Counted from the first letter of the stretch, positions 46,225 to 55,453 are shown. The stretch is 64,000 nt of DNA from Rhodoferax_B sp049316285 (GCF_049316285.1 NZ_JBMOXA010000004.1:220012-284011), one strand, 5' to 3'. The notes: generated by a model from the letters alone, not told the origin. Numbers and translations: made by a program.

Positions 46225-46620
46225 TCAGGGCTTGGCGACGTGCCAGACGCCTTGCACACCATCGCCGGTGGTGTCGCCGACCTTGGCGTCTTTAGCCCAG
46301 TAATACAGCGGCTTGCCCTTGGAAGCCCATTGTTTCTGGCCGTCGTCGCGCGTGACGACGGAGTAGTCGCCTATGGCTGCGGCATTGGCCTTGGCGATCA
46401 ACGGCGGCCAGTTGGTGGCGCAGGTGCCGTTGCAGACCGACTTGCCACTGTTGGCCACATCTCGGTCCAGGGTGTAGAGCGTCATGCCGCTGGGGCCCAC
46501 CAAAATGCCGTTGCGCACGGTAGCCGTCGAGCTGTCGGCCATGGGCGCGGAGGTGGTGCCGCAACCGGTGACACCGGTCAGGGCAGCGCAGGCGAGTGTC
46601 AAAGAAACCAGGTATTTCAT
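46225..46620 (-). CDS. Lipoprotein with COG4315-type Y-x-[FWY]-x-x-D repeats
   Basis: A 131-aa lipoprotein: lipobox VTGC after a signal sequence starting MKYLVSLTLACAAL. The body contains MTLYTLDRDVANSGKSVCNG, CATNWPPL and PLYYWAKDAKVGDTTGDGV, the COG4315 (secreted repeat of unknown function) signature with its Cys pair. The gene has GAGGAA upstream of ATG 46620. The role is unknown; members are often stress-induced envelope proteins. Confidence 0.85.
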   Translation of the reverse strand: MKYLVSLTLACAALTGVTGCGTTSAPMADSSTATVRNGILVGPSGMTLYTLDRDVANSGKSVCNGTCATNWPPLIAKANAAAIGDYSVVTRDDGQKQWASKGKPLYYWAKDAKVGDTTGDGVQGVWHVAKP

Positions 46621-46814
46621 GATCGTCTGTTCCTCGAGGTTGTTGCAGCAGGTGGCTGCAGCGCTATCTTGCGCCTTTCTGGCCGCCTCTGGTAGCCCTT
46701 GTCTGCGGCTGTTGCAGCGTCGACAAAAGCTATCAAAATAGAAGCTACTGAAGCCTACCCAGAAAGCTCAATCGGCCAATTTCTTTTGCAATTTTTGATC
46801 TCAGGAGCAATCCT

Positions 46815-47753
46815 TCAGCGCCCGCGTAAACGCTGCACCCCGCTGACCGCGGCCAAGACCAGGCCACCGGCCACAATGCCAATGGCCGCATTCGCCAGGG
46901 GCGCTGCCAACCAGGAGGCCACGCTGCCCACACCGGGCCATTCACCCATGGCCATGGCCAATTCTTCAACCGCGTGGTGCAGCGCCGGCACCCCATGGGT
47001 CAGTATGCCGCCGCCGACCAGGAACATGGCCGCCGTGCCCGCCACCGACAAGGCCTTCATCAGCCACGGTGCCGCACGCAGAATGCCGCGTCCCAGGCTG
47101 CGCTGCAACGCCGCTGCGCCGCCCTGGCCGGGGCGCTGCGACAGGTACAGGCCACCATCATCGAGTTTGACAATACCCGCCACCAGGCCATACACCCCCA
47201 CGGTCATTACCAGGGCGATCCCGCTGAGCACCATGACCTGGGTGCTGAAAGGGCTTTGCTGCACGGTGCCCAAGGTGATGGCGATGATTTCGGCGGACAA
47301 CACAAAGTCGGTGCGCACCGCCCCTTTGATCTTGTCTTTTTCCAGCGTCACGAGGTCGACCTCACCATCGACCAGCGCCTCGATCTGGGACACCTGGGCC
47401 TCGACCACTTCTTCCGGGCTGTGCAAAAACTTGTGCGCGAGTTTTTCAAAACCCTCGTAACACAGAAAGGCGCCGCCAATCATCAGCAAGGGCGTGACCG
47501 CCCAGGGCGCAAAAGCACTGATCAACAGCGCCGCGGGTACCAGGATCAGCTTGTTGACAAACGAGCCTCGCGCCACGGCCCAGACCACAGGCAACTCGCG
47601 GTCAGCGGTCACACCCGAGACTTGCTGGGCATTCAACGCAAGGTCGTCGCCCAGCACACCGGCGGTCTTCTTGGCCGCGACCTTGGTAAGCACCGAAACG
47701 TCGTCGAGTACGGTGGCAATATCGTCAAGCAGGGCAAGCAGGCTGGAAGCCAT
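46815..47753 (-). CDS. DUF808 family inner-membrane protein (YedI-like)
   Basis: A 312-aa multi-pass membrane protein. The N-terminus LLALLDDIATVLDDVSVLTKVAAKKTAG and the motif GAFLCYEGFEKLAHKFLH are the DUF808 hallmarks. About six hydrophobic segments follow. It ends in a short basic tail. Function unknown; length is normal for the family. Confidence 0.88.
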   Translation of the reverse strand: MASSLLALLDDIATVLDDVSVLTKVAAKKTAGVLGDDLALNAQQVSGVTADRELPVVWAVARGSFVNKLILVPAALLISAFAPWAVTPLLMIGGAFLCYEGFEKLAHKFLHSPEEVVEAQVSQIEALVDGEVDLVTLEKDKIKGAVRTDFVLSAEIIAITLGTVQQSPFSTQVMVLSGIALVMTVGVYGLVAGIVKLDDGGLYLSQRPGQGGAAALQRSLGRGILRAAPWLMKALSVAGTAAMFLVGGGILTHGVPALHHAVEELAMAMGEWPGVGSVASWLAAPLANAAIGIVAGGLVLAAVSGVQRLRGR

Positions 47754-47946
47754 GTGGCAGATCTTTCTCTAGACAGGCATCGGTTGGCGCAAACCTCGGT
47801 ACTGCGGTGCAGGACCGGAACGACAGTGTTGAGGATAACGCGCATGGTTACGGCAGTGTGACGATATGGCAACCGCGGCCGCCGCAAGCCGCCGCCACGG
47901 CCAACCCACGGCACCGGGCGCAAAAGGCTAAGAGCCTGTTCCTCAT

Positions 47947-49440
47947 CTATTGAGGGCCGCGTTGCGCTGCCAGCAAGCCCGCCACCTCGGCCACCAGCGC
48001 GGCCCGGGCAGCAGAGGACGAGGAAGCCCCCCGGCCGGGCCGACGCGACCAACTGTCGTGGCTGCGCGCGGGCTCCAGTGCCCGCACACAGGCGCGCAAG
48101 CCTTGCTGCGCGGCGGCTGACGACCGCGGGCCAGGTGACGGCGCGGCCAGCGGCTCGAACGCAGAGCCGGGCGCGCTGGCCGAGGTTGGCGCCGTTGGCG
48201 CAATCTGCAGCTTGTCTTGTGCCGCATGGCCACGTTGCTCCAGCGCCGCGATCAGCTCCAGAAAACCCTCGGCGGCCAACAGCAGCAACTCGTTTTCCAC
48301 ACTCAAGGCTTGTACACCGCGAGCCTGGTTCCACAAGCGGCGGCCAAACTGGCTCCAGCCCTGGGTCAGCATGCCCCCGAGCAGCCCACCCAGCGCAGCC
48401 CCGGCACCCAGCGAGATGCCGCCCACCGCCAGGTCGGCGACAACACCAATCGACGCGCCTATGGTCGCCCCTTGGCCCAGGCGTTTGCCGGCCTGGCGCA
48501 AGGTCTCGGGGTTGAACAGGTCACTCTCCCAGCGGCCATCGAGCCAGGGCAGATCGGCCAGTTCCGCCTCGTCGGCGCGAAAGCCATAGACCTGCAGCAA
48601 CTCCTGCGTCCCGGCACGTACCCGCTCGCGCGCCAGCTGCTGAAAAGCCAGCACAAAAGCCTTGCGCTGCGCGGCATCGGCAAAAGCTTCGGTGTCGATG
48701 TCGCGGCGCAGCGCAGCCAGGTTGACCAGGGTGTCGGCCACCACACGGTATGCCGCGCTGGCGCGCTCCTGTGCCTCGCGGTCCAGGTAGGCCACCACTT
48801 GCAACAACGGCGCGCGCAGGCGCGGCAGCAGCGTGCCCAGGTCCTGGTACAGATGCTGCTGCGACCCGACAAACGGCGCCACAGCATCAAAGCGTACCTG
48901 CGCATGCAGGCCCGTGGCCGACAACAACGCCTGCCACTCGGCCTCGCGGCTGGCTGGGTCGCGCACGAAGTTCAGCACCGGCATCAAGGGTTTGGCGCAG
49001 GCCGCCAAAATCTCCAGCTCGCAGCGGAACTTGGGCAACACCGGCTCGCGGCTGTCTATCACCACCAGTGCCGCATCCATCTCGGCCAAAGTGCGTAACA
49101 CCTTGGCTTCCTGCTCGAAGCTGCGCGTCGCTTCAGGTCCGGCCAGAAAAGCCTGCACACGCCCCAGGCGCGTGAGCTCAGGGTCCAAGGATTCAAGGTA
49201 GTCGAGCAGGCCCACCGCGTCTTCCAGGCCGGGTGTGTCGTAGAACCACACGGCCTCCATGCCATCGACCACCAGGGCAATACGCTCCACATGGCGTGTG
49301 GTGCCCGGCCGGTCCGACACCTCGCCAAAACCGGCCTGGCGAATAAGCGTGCGCACCAGCGAGGTTTTGCCTGCGTTGGTATGCCCCACCACGGCGATCT
49401 GGATGGGGCGCTGAGCCGATGAAGCGCTACCTGCCGTCAT
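47947..49440 (-). CDS. GTPase with DUF3482 domain
   Basis: A 497-aa protein. The N-terminal Era/YihA-like GTPase has G1 VVGHTNAGKTSLVRTL, G2 RPGTTRH, G3 YDTPGLED and a degenerate G4 NFVRD. The C-terminal DUF3482 region has a Gly/Ala-rich hydrophobic hairpin (GATIGASIGVVADLAVGGIS ...), which suggests membrane association. ATG 49440 overlaps the DUF2868 stop by four bases (ATGA), so it is co-translated with that membrane protein. The pair is conserved but uncharacterised. Confidence 0.85.
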   Translation of the reverse strand: MTAGSASSAQRPIQIAVVGHTNAGKTSLVRTLIRQAGFGEVSDRPGTTRHVERIALVVDGMEAVWFYDTPGLEDAVGLLDYLESLDPELTRLGRVQAFLAGPEATRSFEQEAKVLRTLAEMDAALVVIDSREPVLPKFRCELEILAACAKPLMPVLNFVRDPASREAEWQALLSATGLHAQVRFDAVAPFVGSQQHLYQDLGTLLPRLRAPLLQVVAYLDREAQERASAAYRVVADTLVNLAALRRDIDTEAFADAAQRKAFVLAFQQLARERVRAGTQELLQVYGFRADEAELADLPWLDGRWESDLFNPETLRQAGKRLGQGATIGASIGVVADLAVGGISLGAGAALGGLLGGMLTQGWSQFGRRLWNQARGVQALSVENELLLLAAEGFLELIAALEQRGHAAQDKLQIAPTAPTSASAPGSAFEPLAAPSPGPRSSAAAQQGLRACVRALEPARSHDSWSRRPGRGASSSSAARAALVAEVAGLLAAQRGPQ

Positions 49441-50852
49441 GCCGCATGCCCGGTTTGCAAGGCCAGCCACTGCTCGGCGGCAGCGCCATCGGTGCACAAG
49501 CCAACACCTTCTTTTTCCAGGCCGCTGCGACTCAACCAATCAGCCCAACGCGCAACGTGGGCGGCTTGTGGCACAGCGCCCTCGGCCGCCACCAGCAGAA
49601 TGCTGCAGGCCCCGGCTTGCGCCGCACAGACGCGCACAAAACGCTCGGTGCCACGGTCGGGCGACGAGGCGCCATGGCACACCAGCAACAAGGCTGCGGG
49701 GCGGCGCTGGTGCAAGCTGGCCAAGACCGCTTGCCGCTCGCTGCCACTGCCCGCCAGCCGGTGTTGCCAGGCATTGGGCAAGGGCTTTGGCGGCGCCCAC
49801 GCCAGCTCGGGCGGCAACTCAAAACCCACGATGGCGCAGGCCGTGGCATCTGCCGGCGCGCGTTGGCCGGGCGCAGCAGCGGCTGCTGCCCAAGCGTGTT
49901 CTTCGTCCAGCACAGCCACCGGCTGCAGGGCTTCGATACGGGCCAGAATTTTGCGGAAATAGGGTTCTGAAGTGTCTAGCCGCAAGCCGCGCAAACGCCT
50001 GCGCCACACCGCCCAACAGCACAGCGCCAACAGGGCACGCGGCAGCAGGCCATAGACCAGCACACAGCCCATCAGCCACAACGCCCAGGCACGCTGGTCG
50101 GCCAGCGCAGCGTTGGGCTGGGCCACCGAGGCCACGTCCGGCACCGGCACGCCCAGCAAACCCGGCAACCAGCCGCTGGCCTGCACAAAATCGACAAAAA
50201 ACTGCGGGCTGAGAATGGTGCTCTCCCAGGTAAGCCGAAACGCCTGGAACGAAAACGCAAAGCCCAGCACCACCAGCATCACCACAAACGACAAGGTCCA
50301 CACGCCGTGGCTCACCAGGCCCAGCAGCCACGGCAGCAGCCGCTCGCGCTGCAGCAGGTCGCGCCCGGCGTACGCCAGGCTTGCGCTGTTGCCGGGCTCA
50401 GGGCCGCGCCCCCAGGGCAAACGCGTGACCAGCGCCAGCCACAAGCGCCCCAGCAACGCGCCCGAAGCCGGCCACGGCAACACCAAGCCCAGGCACCACA
50501 GCAGCAAAGTCACAAAATGCAGGCCCAACAACGAGGCCCATGCGGCTGCCACGTTGATGGTGCTACCACTTCCTAGCGTGGCGCGCGCCGTGCCCCAGGC
50601 CAAGGCCAGCACCAGCACCACCAGGCCCAGCGCCATCAGCAGCGCCAGGTCGCGCAAATGCTGCATCTGGCGCTCCAGTCCCTGCGCTTGGCCGAGCGAC
50701 CAGGCGCGCGCCAGCAGGCGCGTTTCTCGGTCGGGGCTCTCGGCCAACACCGCTTGCAACACCGGGCCGTCGTTCAGCGGGCCTTGCGCTTCCAGATGCT
50801 GCACAGCCTGCGCCATCCAGATCTGGTCCAGCTTGTGGCTCTTGTGGTTCAA
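49437..50852 (-). CDS. DUF2868 family membrane protein
   Basis: A 471-aa protein. About six membrane segments lie between residues 65 and 290, and the last ~180 residues form a soluble domain. The start is TTG 50852 with GAGG nine bases upstream; an internal ATG is at 50816. It is translationally coupled (ATGA) to the DUF3482 GTPase downstream, a partnership that recurs in proteobacteria. Role unknown; membrane remodelling or transport has been imagined for similar GTPase pairs, without proof here. Confidence 0.82.
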   Translation of the reverse strand: MNHKSHKLDQIWMAQAVQHLEAQGPLNDGPVLQAVLAESPDRETRLLARAWSLGQAQGLERQMQHLRDLALLMALGLVVLVLALAWGTARATLGSGSTINVAAAWASLLGLHFVTLLLWCLGLVLPWPASGALLGRLWLALVTRLPWGRGPEPGNSASLAYAGRDLLQRERLLPWLLGLVSHGVWTLSFVVMLVVLGFAFSFQAFRLTWESTILSPQFFVDFVQASGWLPGLLGVPVPDVASVAQPNAALADQRAWALWLMGCVLVYGLLPRALLALCCWAVWRRRLRGLRLDTSEPYFRKILARIEALQPVAVLDEEHAWAAAAAAPGQRAPADATACAIVGFELPPELAWAPPKPLPNAWQHRLAGSGSERQAVLASLHQRRPAALLLVCHGASSPDRGTERFVRVCAAQAGACSILLVAAEGAVPQAAHVARWADWLSRSGLEKEGVGLCTDGAAAEQWLALQTGHAA

Positions 50853-51030
50853 ACTCGTTGCCTCATGTCTGCCCTGTTCCTCTACATAAATTCGACCAAA
50901 TCAGCAGGCGGTGGCATCATCCACACACGACTCTGATCAGGGGTCGGTTGATTATGCGCAAACGTGCCAAGGCCGCCAGGCTGTTGTGTCAACAGCCTGC
51001 GACAAGGCTGCGCAGGAGGAGCCGGACACC

Positions 51031-52086
51031 ATGCAAGCCACCACCTCCCTGCCCACCGGCCAGGCGGCGCCCACAGGGGTTCCGCGCCCCTTCAACGAAG
51101 CCCAGCGGTTGAGCACGCTGCGCGAATACCAAATCCTAGACACCGGCGACGAGGCGGCCTTCAACGACCTGGCCAGCATCGCGGCGGCCGTGTGCAACAC
51201 GCCGGTGGCCCTGGTGTCGCTGGTGGATGCCGACCGCCAGTGGTTCAAGGCGCGTATTGGTGTGGATGTGGCGCAAACCCCGCGCGACGCGTCTTTCTGC
51301 GCCCGGGCCATACTGCGCCCGGACGAGTTGATGGAGATCCCAGACGCCGCCAAAGACAGCCGCTTCAGCCAAAACCCGCTGGTCACCGATGGCCTGAAAA
51401 TCCGCTTCTACGCTGGTGCCCCATTGCTGGCTGACGACGGCACCGCCATGGGCACCTTGTGTGTGATCGACCAGCAAGCGCGCGAACTCACGCCCACGCA
51501 GTGCGAAGCCATGCAAGCGCTGTCACGCCAGGTGATGGCCTATATGAACCTGCGCAAGCTGGCTTCGCAGTTGGCGCACCAGAGCAGCACCGACGCGCTC
51601 ACCGGCATCTGGAACCGGCGCGCATTCGACCTGCGGCTGCAGGAAGAGTGGAGCAAACACCTGCGGCGCCTGGCACCCTTGGCCCTGTTGATGCTGGACG
51701 TGGATTTGTTCAAATCGTTCAACGACAGTTTTGGCCACCCGGCGGGCGACGTGGCCTTGACCAGCACCGCGCGTATCCTGAGCCAGCCCCTGCGCACCGA
51801 AGACTTTTGCGCGCGTTATGGCGGCGAAGAGTTTGCCATGATCCTGCCCGAGCTGGACATGAACGCGGCCTTACTGGCGGCCGAGCGCTTGCGCCTCGCC
51901 GTCGAGAAAGCGCCGTGGCCGAAACGCCCCATCACGGTGAGCATTGGCGTGAGCGCGTTGGTGCCGCGGGCTGATGCCAACCCCAGCACCCTGGTGGCCC
52001 GTGCCGACCGCGCGCTCTACGACGCCAAGGCCTCCGGGCGCAACCAAACGGCGCAGTTCAAAGACTGGTCACACGCTCTCGCGTGA
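51031..52086 (+). CDS. GAF-GGDEF diguanylate cyclase
   Basis: A 351-aa cytoplasmic protein. Residues ~25-165 are a GAF sensor (FNDLASIAAAVCNTPVALVS, GTLCVIDQQARELT). Residues ~185-345 are GGDEF with active site RYGGEEFAMILPE and substrate-binding D-x-D-x-F-K in LDVDLFKSFND. The allosteric I-site RxxD is visible as RTED five residues before GGEEF. It should make cyclic di-GMP and be product-inhibited. The start at ATG 51031 has GGAGGAG upstream; the longer frame to 50911 is rejected. It is divergent from the DUF2868 gene. Confidence 0.9.
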   Translation: MQATTSLPTGQAAPTGVPRPFNEAQRLSTLREYQILDTGDEAAFNDLASIAAAVCNTPVALVSLVDADRQWFKARIGVDVAQTPRDASFCARAILRPDELMEIPDAAKDSRFSQNPLVTDGLKIRFYAGAPLLADDGTAMGTLCVIDQQARELTPTQCEAMQALSRQVMAYMNLRKLASQLAHQSSTDALTGIWNRRAFDLRLQEEWSKHLRRLAPLALLMLDVDLFKSFNDSFGHPAGDVALTSTARILSQPLRTEDFCARYGGEEFAMILPELDMNAALLAAERLRLAVEKAPWPKRPITVSIGVSALVPRADANPSTLVARADRALYDAKASGRNQTAQFKDWSHALA

Positions 52087-52106
52087 GGCGGCAAGCTGCG
52101 CGCCCA

Positions 52107-52748
52107 TCACCAGCGCAGCAAACGCGGCCCGAGGCAAGCCCCCAGCAGCGGCAACACGGCCATGCCCAGCACGTACCAAATCGCCAAAAACGGCGCCGCC
52201 AACTCGGGGCAATGCAAGGCATACACGGCAGCCCCCGTGCCCGCTGCCAGCACACCGGCGGCGGCACCCGCAAGCGCTGGCCGCGTGGGGGCCAACTGTT
52301 TCAGTGCCACCAACGTGGCCACAAACACCGGCAGTGCCATCGTCACAATGCTCAAAGCGCAGGTGGCCCAGGTTTGCCCTAGGACCAGGCTGGCCCGCTC
52401 GGGCGCTGGCGCTTGTACCAACACCCACAGCGCCAACACCCACAACGCCGCCACGGGCAACACCACGCCCAGCCAAGCCTTGCGCACGGCCACGCCGGGG
52501 CGCGACAAGCGGTACACCAGCACAAAGCCGGCCAGCGCCACACACACGGGAAAGGCCAGCTTCACCCAGAACATGGGCAAGCTCATGGCCTGCACAATGT
52601 CTTTGCGCACGCCGTACTCTGCCAGCATCCACACCACCGACAGCACCAGCCCCACCGCCAGCGCCGCCAGCACATGGCGTAGCGCTGCCTGGCGCGGCAC
52701 GGGCGTCACATGGCTTGCCAGCATGGCGATCACATCATCGGTTTTCAT
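52107..52748 (-). CDS. nrsF: Membrane anti-sigma factor NrsF (DUF1109)
   Basis: A 213-aa protein with about six membrane segments after a short cytoplasmic N-terminus (MKTDDVIAMLASHV). The C-terminal conserved Cys lies in YALHCPELAAPFLAIWYVLG, the DUF1109/NrsF hallmark. It probably holds the sigma factor encoded just upstream at the membrane until heavy-metal or redox stress modifies its cysteines, as reported for Caulobacter NrsF. Its start overlaps the sigma factor stop by four bases (ATGA). Confidence 0.88.
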   Translation of the reverse strand: MKTDDVIAMLASHVTPVPRQAALRHVLAALAVGLVLSVVWMLAEYGVRKDIVQAMSLPMFWVKLAFPVCVALAGFVLVYRLSRPGVAVRKAWLGVVLPVAALWVLALWVLVQAPAPERASLVLGQTWATCALSIVTMALPVFVATLVALKQLAPTRPALAGAAAGVLAAGTGAAVYALHCPELAAPFLAIWYVLGMAVLPLLGACLGPRLLRW

Positions 52749-53299
52749 TTGGACGAGCCCTTTAACTTCAATGCCAGGGCTTTGAGCCCACGGTGAATGC
52801 CCACCTTGACGGCAGATTCCGACAAGCCGGTTTTGGCTGCGGCTTCCACCACCGACAAACCTTGCAGCTTGACGTGCAGGATGGGCAGGCGTTGTTTGTC
52901 GGGCAGCGTTTCCAGCAGTCCCTGGATGTCGCGCTGCGCGTCGCTGGCCTCGGTGGCCGAATCGGCAAAGATCTCCAGGTCGTCTTCAAGCGGCTCGTGC
53001 AGCGCCTCGTGTGCCCCTTTGGCGCGCAGCAAGTCGATCATTTTGTAGCGCGCAATCGCATGCACCCAGGCCGTGAGTGGCTGATCGGCTTGGTAGGTGT
53101 GGCGCTGGTTGTGCATGGCGATCAAACATTCCTGGACGAGGTCTTCCACCTCATCGGGCCATCCAAACAGTCGCCTGCCCAGAAACGCCCGCAAATGGCT
53201 GCTGAGTTGCCGCAGACAAGCCTGGTAGGCCGCGCCGTCGCCATTAAGCCCCTGGATGAAAAGGCTGCGCAGCTTCGTCTCGGTGTGGCTTGGGTCCAT
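52745..53299 (-). CDS. sigF: ECF-type sigma factor, SigF-like
   Basis: A 184-aa sigma-70 family protein. Region 2 is ALRAFLGRRLFG...DEVEDLVQECLIAMHNQRHTYQ...LTAWVHAIARYKMIDLLR. Region 4 is LPDKQRLPILHVKLQGLSVV plus EAAAKTGLSESAVKVGIHRG. It is paired with an NrsF anti-sigma factor and divergent from a bufferin operon, the same grouping as Caulobacter SigF-NrsF. A promoter of the form GTAACT-N16-CGAA lies upstream, so it probably controls itself. Confidence 0.9.
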   Translation of the reverse strand: MDPSHTETKLRSLFIQGLNGDGAAYQACLRQLSSHLRAFLGRRLFGWPDEVEDLVQECLIAMHNQRHTYQADQPLTAWVHAIARYKMIDLLRAKGAHEALHEPLEDDLEIFADSATEASDAQRDIQGLLETLPDKQRLPILHVKLQGLSVVEAAAKTGLSESAVKVGIHRGLKALALKLKGSSK

Positions 53300-53316
53300 G
53301 GGTCTTCACAGAGGAG

Positions 53317-53342
53317 TTCGTGGCGGGTATCGCAAAAGTTAC
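53317..53342 (-). promoter_or_regulatory. SigF-like promoter of the sigF-nrsF operon
   Basis: On the minus strand GTAACT, a 16-base spacer and CGAA match the GTAACC-N16-CGAA consensus I recall for Caulobacter SigF, except at one base. The -10 ends 17 bases before the sigF start codon. Confidence 0.6.
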
Positions 53343-53350
53343 AGCGTCGA

Positions 53351-53368
53351 TGAAAAAAAGTTTTTTCA
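53351..53368. repeat. A/T-rich inverted repeat in the divergent sigF-bufA region
   Basis: TGAAAAAA and TTTTTTCA flank two bases between the two promoters. It may bend DNA or act as an UP-like element; it is also compatible with a bidirectional terminator, which would be odd in this position. Confidence 0.35.
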
Positions 53369-53386
53369 GATATTTTTATGCGGCGT

Positions 53387-53412
53387 GTAACCCGCCAGCG
53401 ATTTTGGAAGAA
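53387..53412 (+). promoter_or_regulatory. SigF-like promoter of the bufferin operon
   Basis: GTAACC, exactly 16 bases, then AGAA (consensus CGAA) on the plus strand. It lies 56 bases upstream of the bufA start and mirrors the promoter on the sigF side. Confidence 0.6.
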
Positions 53413-53468
53413 CTAAGAACGACGGCGCATGTTGCCTGTCATCGACCTCAACCAACCGGAGTATTCAC

Positions 53469-53759
53469 ATGATCGCACGCCAAATCGCCCTTTCCGCCAT
53501 TGCCCTGACCGCCCTCGCCGCCGGTGCCGCCATGGCCCAAGACACCAAACCCATGGCCGACAACATGGCCAAAGTTGAAAAATGCTACGGCGTGTCCATG
53601 GCCGGCAAAAACGACTGCGCCGCCGGCCCCGGCACCACCTGCGCCGGCACCGCCAAGATGGACTACCAGGCCAACGCCTGGAAGAACGTGCCCGCCGGCA
53701 CCTGCACCACCATCAAGACCCCCAAGGGCATGGGCAGCCTGACCCCGATGAAGTCCTGA
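53469..53759 (+). CDS. bufA1: Bufferin-type precursor peptide (DUF2282, BufA1)
   Basis: A 96-aa precursor with a signal peptide (ALSAIALTALAAGAAMA, cleavage near residue 23) and a short mature part with four cysteines at 39, 50, 58 and 79 (EKCYGV, KNDC, TTCAGT, GTCTTI). This is the DUF2282 pattern. In characterised bufferins, paired MNIO enzymes convert core cysteines to modified heterocycles and the exported peptide sequesters copper. CCGGAG precedes ATG 53469. It is first in the operon bufA-bufB-bufC-doxX. Confidence 0.9.
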   Translation: MIARQIALSAIALTALAAGAAMAQDTKPMADNMAKVEKCYGVSMAGKNDCAAGPGTTCAGTAKMDYQANAWKNVPAGTCTTIKTPKGMGSLTPMKS

Positions 53760-53815
53760 GGTCAGCCGCAACGGGTTCCACTCTGCCCCGCCCACCACGC
53801 CAAGACTGCATCACC

Positions 53816-54655
53816 ATGTCGCCTGAACTCAGCACCGGCCTCAGCCTCAAGCCCCAGCATTTCGACGCGGCCATAAGCTGCCGTGCAGCCGGTTTGTGGT
53901 TCGAGGTACACCCCGAGAACTACATGGTGGACGGCGGCCCGCGCCTGCGCTGGCTGGAGGCGGTGCGGGCGGAACACGCCTTGTCACTGCACGGTGTGTC
54001 GCTGTCCTTGGGTGGTGAAGAGCCACTCGACACCGCGCATCTGCAGCGGCTGGCGCACCTGGTGCAGCGGCTGCAACCCGCGCTGGTGTCTGAACACCTG
54101 GCGTGGTCGCGCTGGGAAGGGGTTTACTTCCCCGACCTGCTGCCGTTCCCGCGCACCACTGCGGCACTGCAACGCATGGCCGTACACATCGACCAAACAC
54201 AAAACGTGCTGGGCCGCCACATCGCAATTGAAAACCCATCCCACTACTTACACATCGCCCAACACACCTGGGACGAAACCGATTTTCTAGCCGAGCTGGT
54301 GCGCCGTACCGGCTGCAGCCTGCTGCTGGACGTGAACAACGTACACGTCTCGGCGCGCAACCTCGGCTTTGGCGCCAGCGACTATTTGGCGCGCTTCCCA
54401 TGCCATGCGGTGAGCGAAATCCACCTCGCCGGCCACACAGCAGACCCCACGCTAGGCGAAGCGCTGTTGGTCGACTCGCACGACACACCGGTGGCACCCC
54501 AAGTGTGGGCACTGTACAAAGACCTGGTGGCCAAGATTGGCCCACGCCCGACCTTGATAGAACGTGACGGCAACGTGCCCGCATTCGACGACCTATGGAA
54601 TGAACGCAGCCAGGCCGAGCGTGTGTTGCGCTCTGCGCAGCAGGTGGCCGCATGA
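53816..54655 (+). CDS. bufB: MNIO-family (DUF692) peptide-modifying oxidase BufB
   Basis: A 279-aa multinuclear non-heme iron oxidase with a TIM-barrel fold. Candidate metal ligands sit in the usual places: His in LSLHGVSLSLGG, SEHLAWS, ENPSHYLH, DVNNVHVSARNLG, EIHLAGHTAD and DSHDTPV, plus Glu in IERDGNVP. It should oxidise cysteines of the adjacent precursor. ATG 53816 was chosen since the longer frame lies in bufA. It overlaps bufC by four bases. Confidence 0.92.
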   Translation: MSPELSTGLSLKPQHFDAAISCRAAGLWFEVHPENYMVDGGPRLRWLEAVRAEHALSLHGVSLSLGGEEPLDTAHLQRLAHLVQRLQPALVSEHLAWSRWEGVYFPDLLPFPRTTAALQRMAVHIDQTQNVLGRHIAIENPSHYLHIAQHTWDETDFLAELVRRTGCSLLLDVNNVHVSARNLGFGASDYLARFPCHAVSEIHLAGHTADPTLGEALLVDSHDTPVAPQVWALYKDLVAKIGPRPTLIERDGNVPAFDDLWNERSQAERVLRSAQQVAA

Positions 54656-55419
54656 ACAGTTTTCAACAAAGCTTCGCCCAAGCCCTGCGGCAGAACGCGG
54701 CAGGGCCCATCGGCTCTGCCAACGCCGCCGGCAACAGCGCCATCAACGCCCTGCTGCAACAACCGGCGTTTGCCGTCTACCGCAACACCGTGCGCAAAGG
54801 CTGCATCGACGCACTGGAAGCCAACTACCCCAGCGTGGTGCGCTTGGTGGGCAGCGAATGGTTTCGCTCGGTGGCGGCGTTCGTGGTGGCCGCTGCGCCG
54901 CCACAAGACAGCCGGCTGCTCGACTACGGCCAAGGCTTGGCCGATTTTCTGGCGGCGTTTGAGCCCGCCGCCACACTGCCTTACCTGCCCGGCGTGGCCC
55001 GTCTTGACCGCTTTTGGACCGAGGCCCACACCGCCGCCGACGCGTTGGCGCTGGACGGCAGCGCCCTCGCCAGCCTGGCCCCCGAAGCGCTGGCAGGCCT
55101 GGCACTGCGGCCCCACCCCGCCGCGCGCTGGCTTTGGTTTGACGACATGCCGGTCTACACCATCTGGCAGCGCAACCGCGACGCCAACCCCGACAACAGC
55201 GACATCCCCTGGCAGAGCGAAGGCGCGCTTATCACCCGCCCTGCAGACAAGGTGTGGTGCAGTCCCTTGAGCAACGCTGGCACGGCCTTTTTAGATGCTT
55301 GCGCCCAAGGTTGCAGCTTGGGCGAAGCCGCCGCCGCTGCGCTGGCCCAAGACCCGCAAGCCGACCTCACGGCGCTGCTCGCGCATCTGCTGCGCAGCGG
55401 GGCGCTGAGTACGCCGTGA
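54652..55419 (+). CDS. bufC: Bufferin maturation partner BufC (DUF2063)
   Basis: A 255-aa protein. The N-terminal helical DUF2063 domain reads FAVYRNTVRKGCIDALEANY then PSVVRLVGSEWFRSVAAFVV. The C-terminal region is a probable RiPP-recognition-like winged helix. BufC partners bind the precursor and present it to the DUF692 enzyme. ATGA overlap with bufB ensures coupled translation. Confidence 0.88.
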   Translation: MNSFQQSFAQALRQNAAGPIGSANAAGNSAINALLQQPAFAVYRNTVRKGCIDALEANYPSVVRLVGSEWFRSVAAFVVAAAPPQDSRLLDYGQGLADFLAAFEPAATLPYLPGVARLDRFWTEAHTAADALALDGSALASLAPEALAGLALRPHPAARWLWFDDMPVYTIWQRNRDANPDNSDIPWQSEGALITRPADKVWCSPLSNAGTAFLDACAQGCSLGEAAAAALAQDPQADLTALLAHLLRSGALSTP

Positions 55420-55453
55420 TGCGCGCCATCCCACTCCCCCTCGAAAGGCTTTT

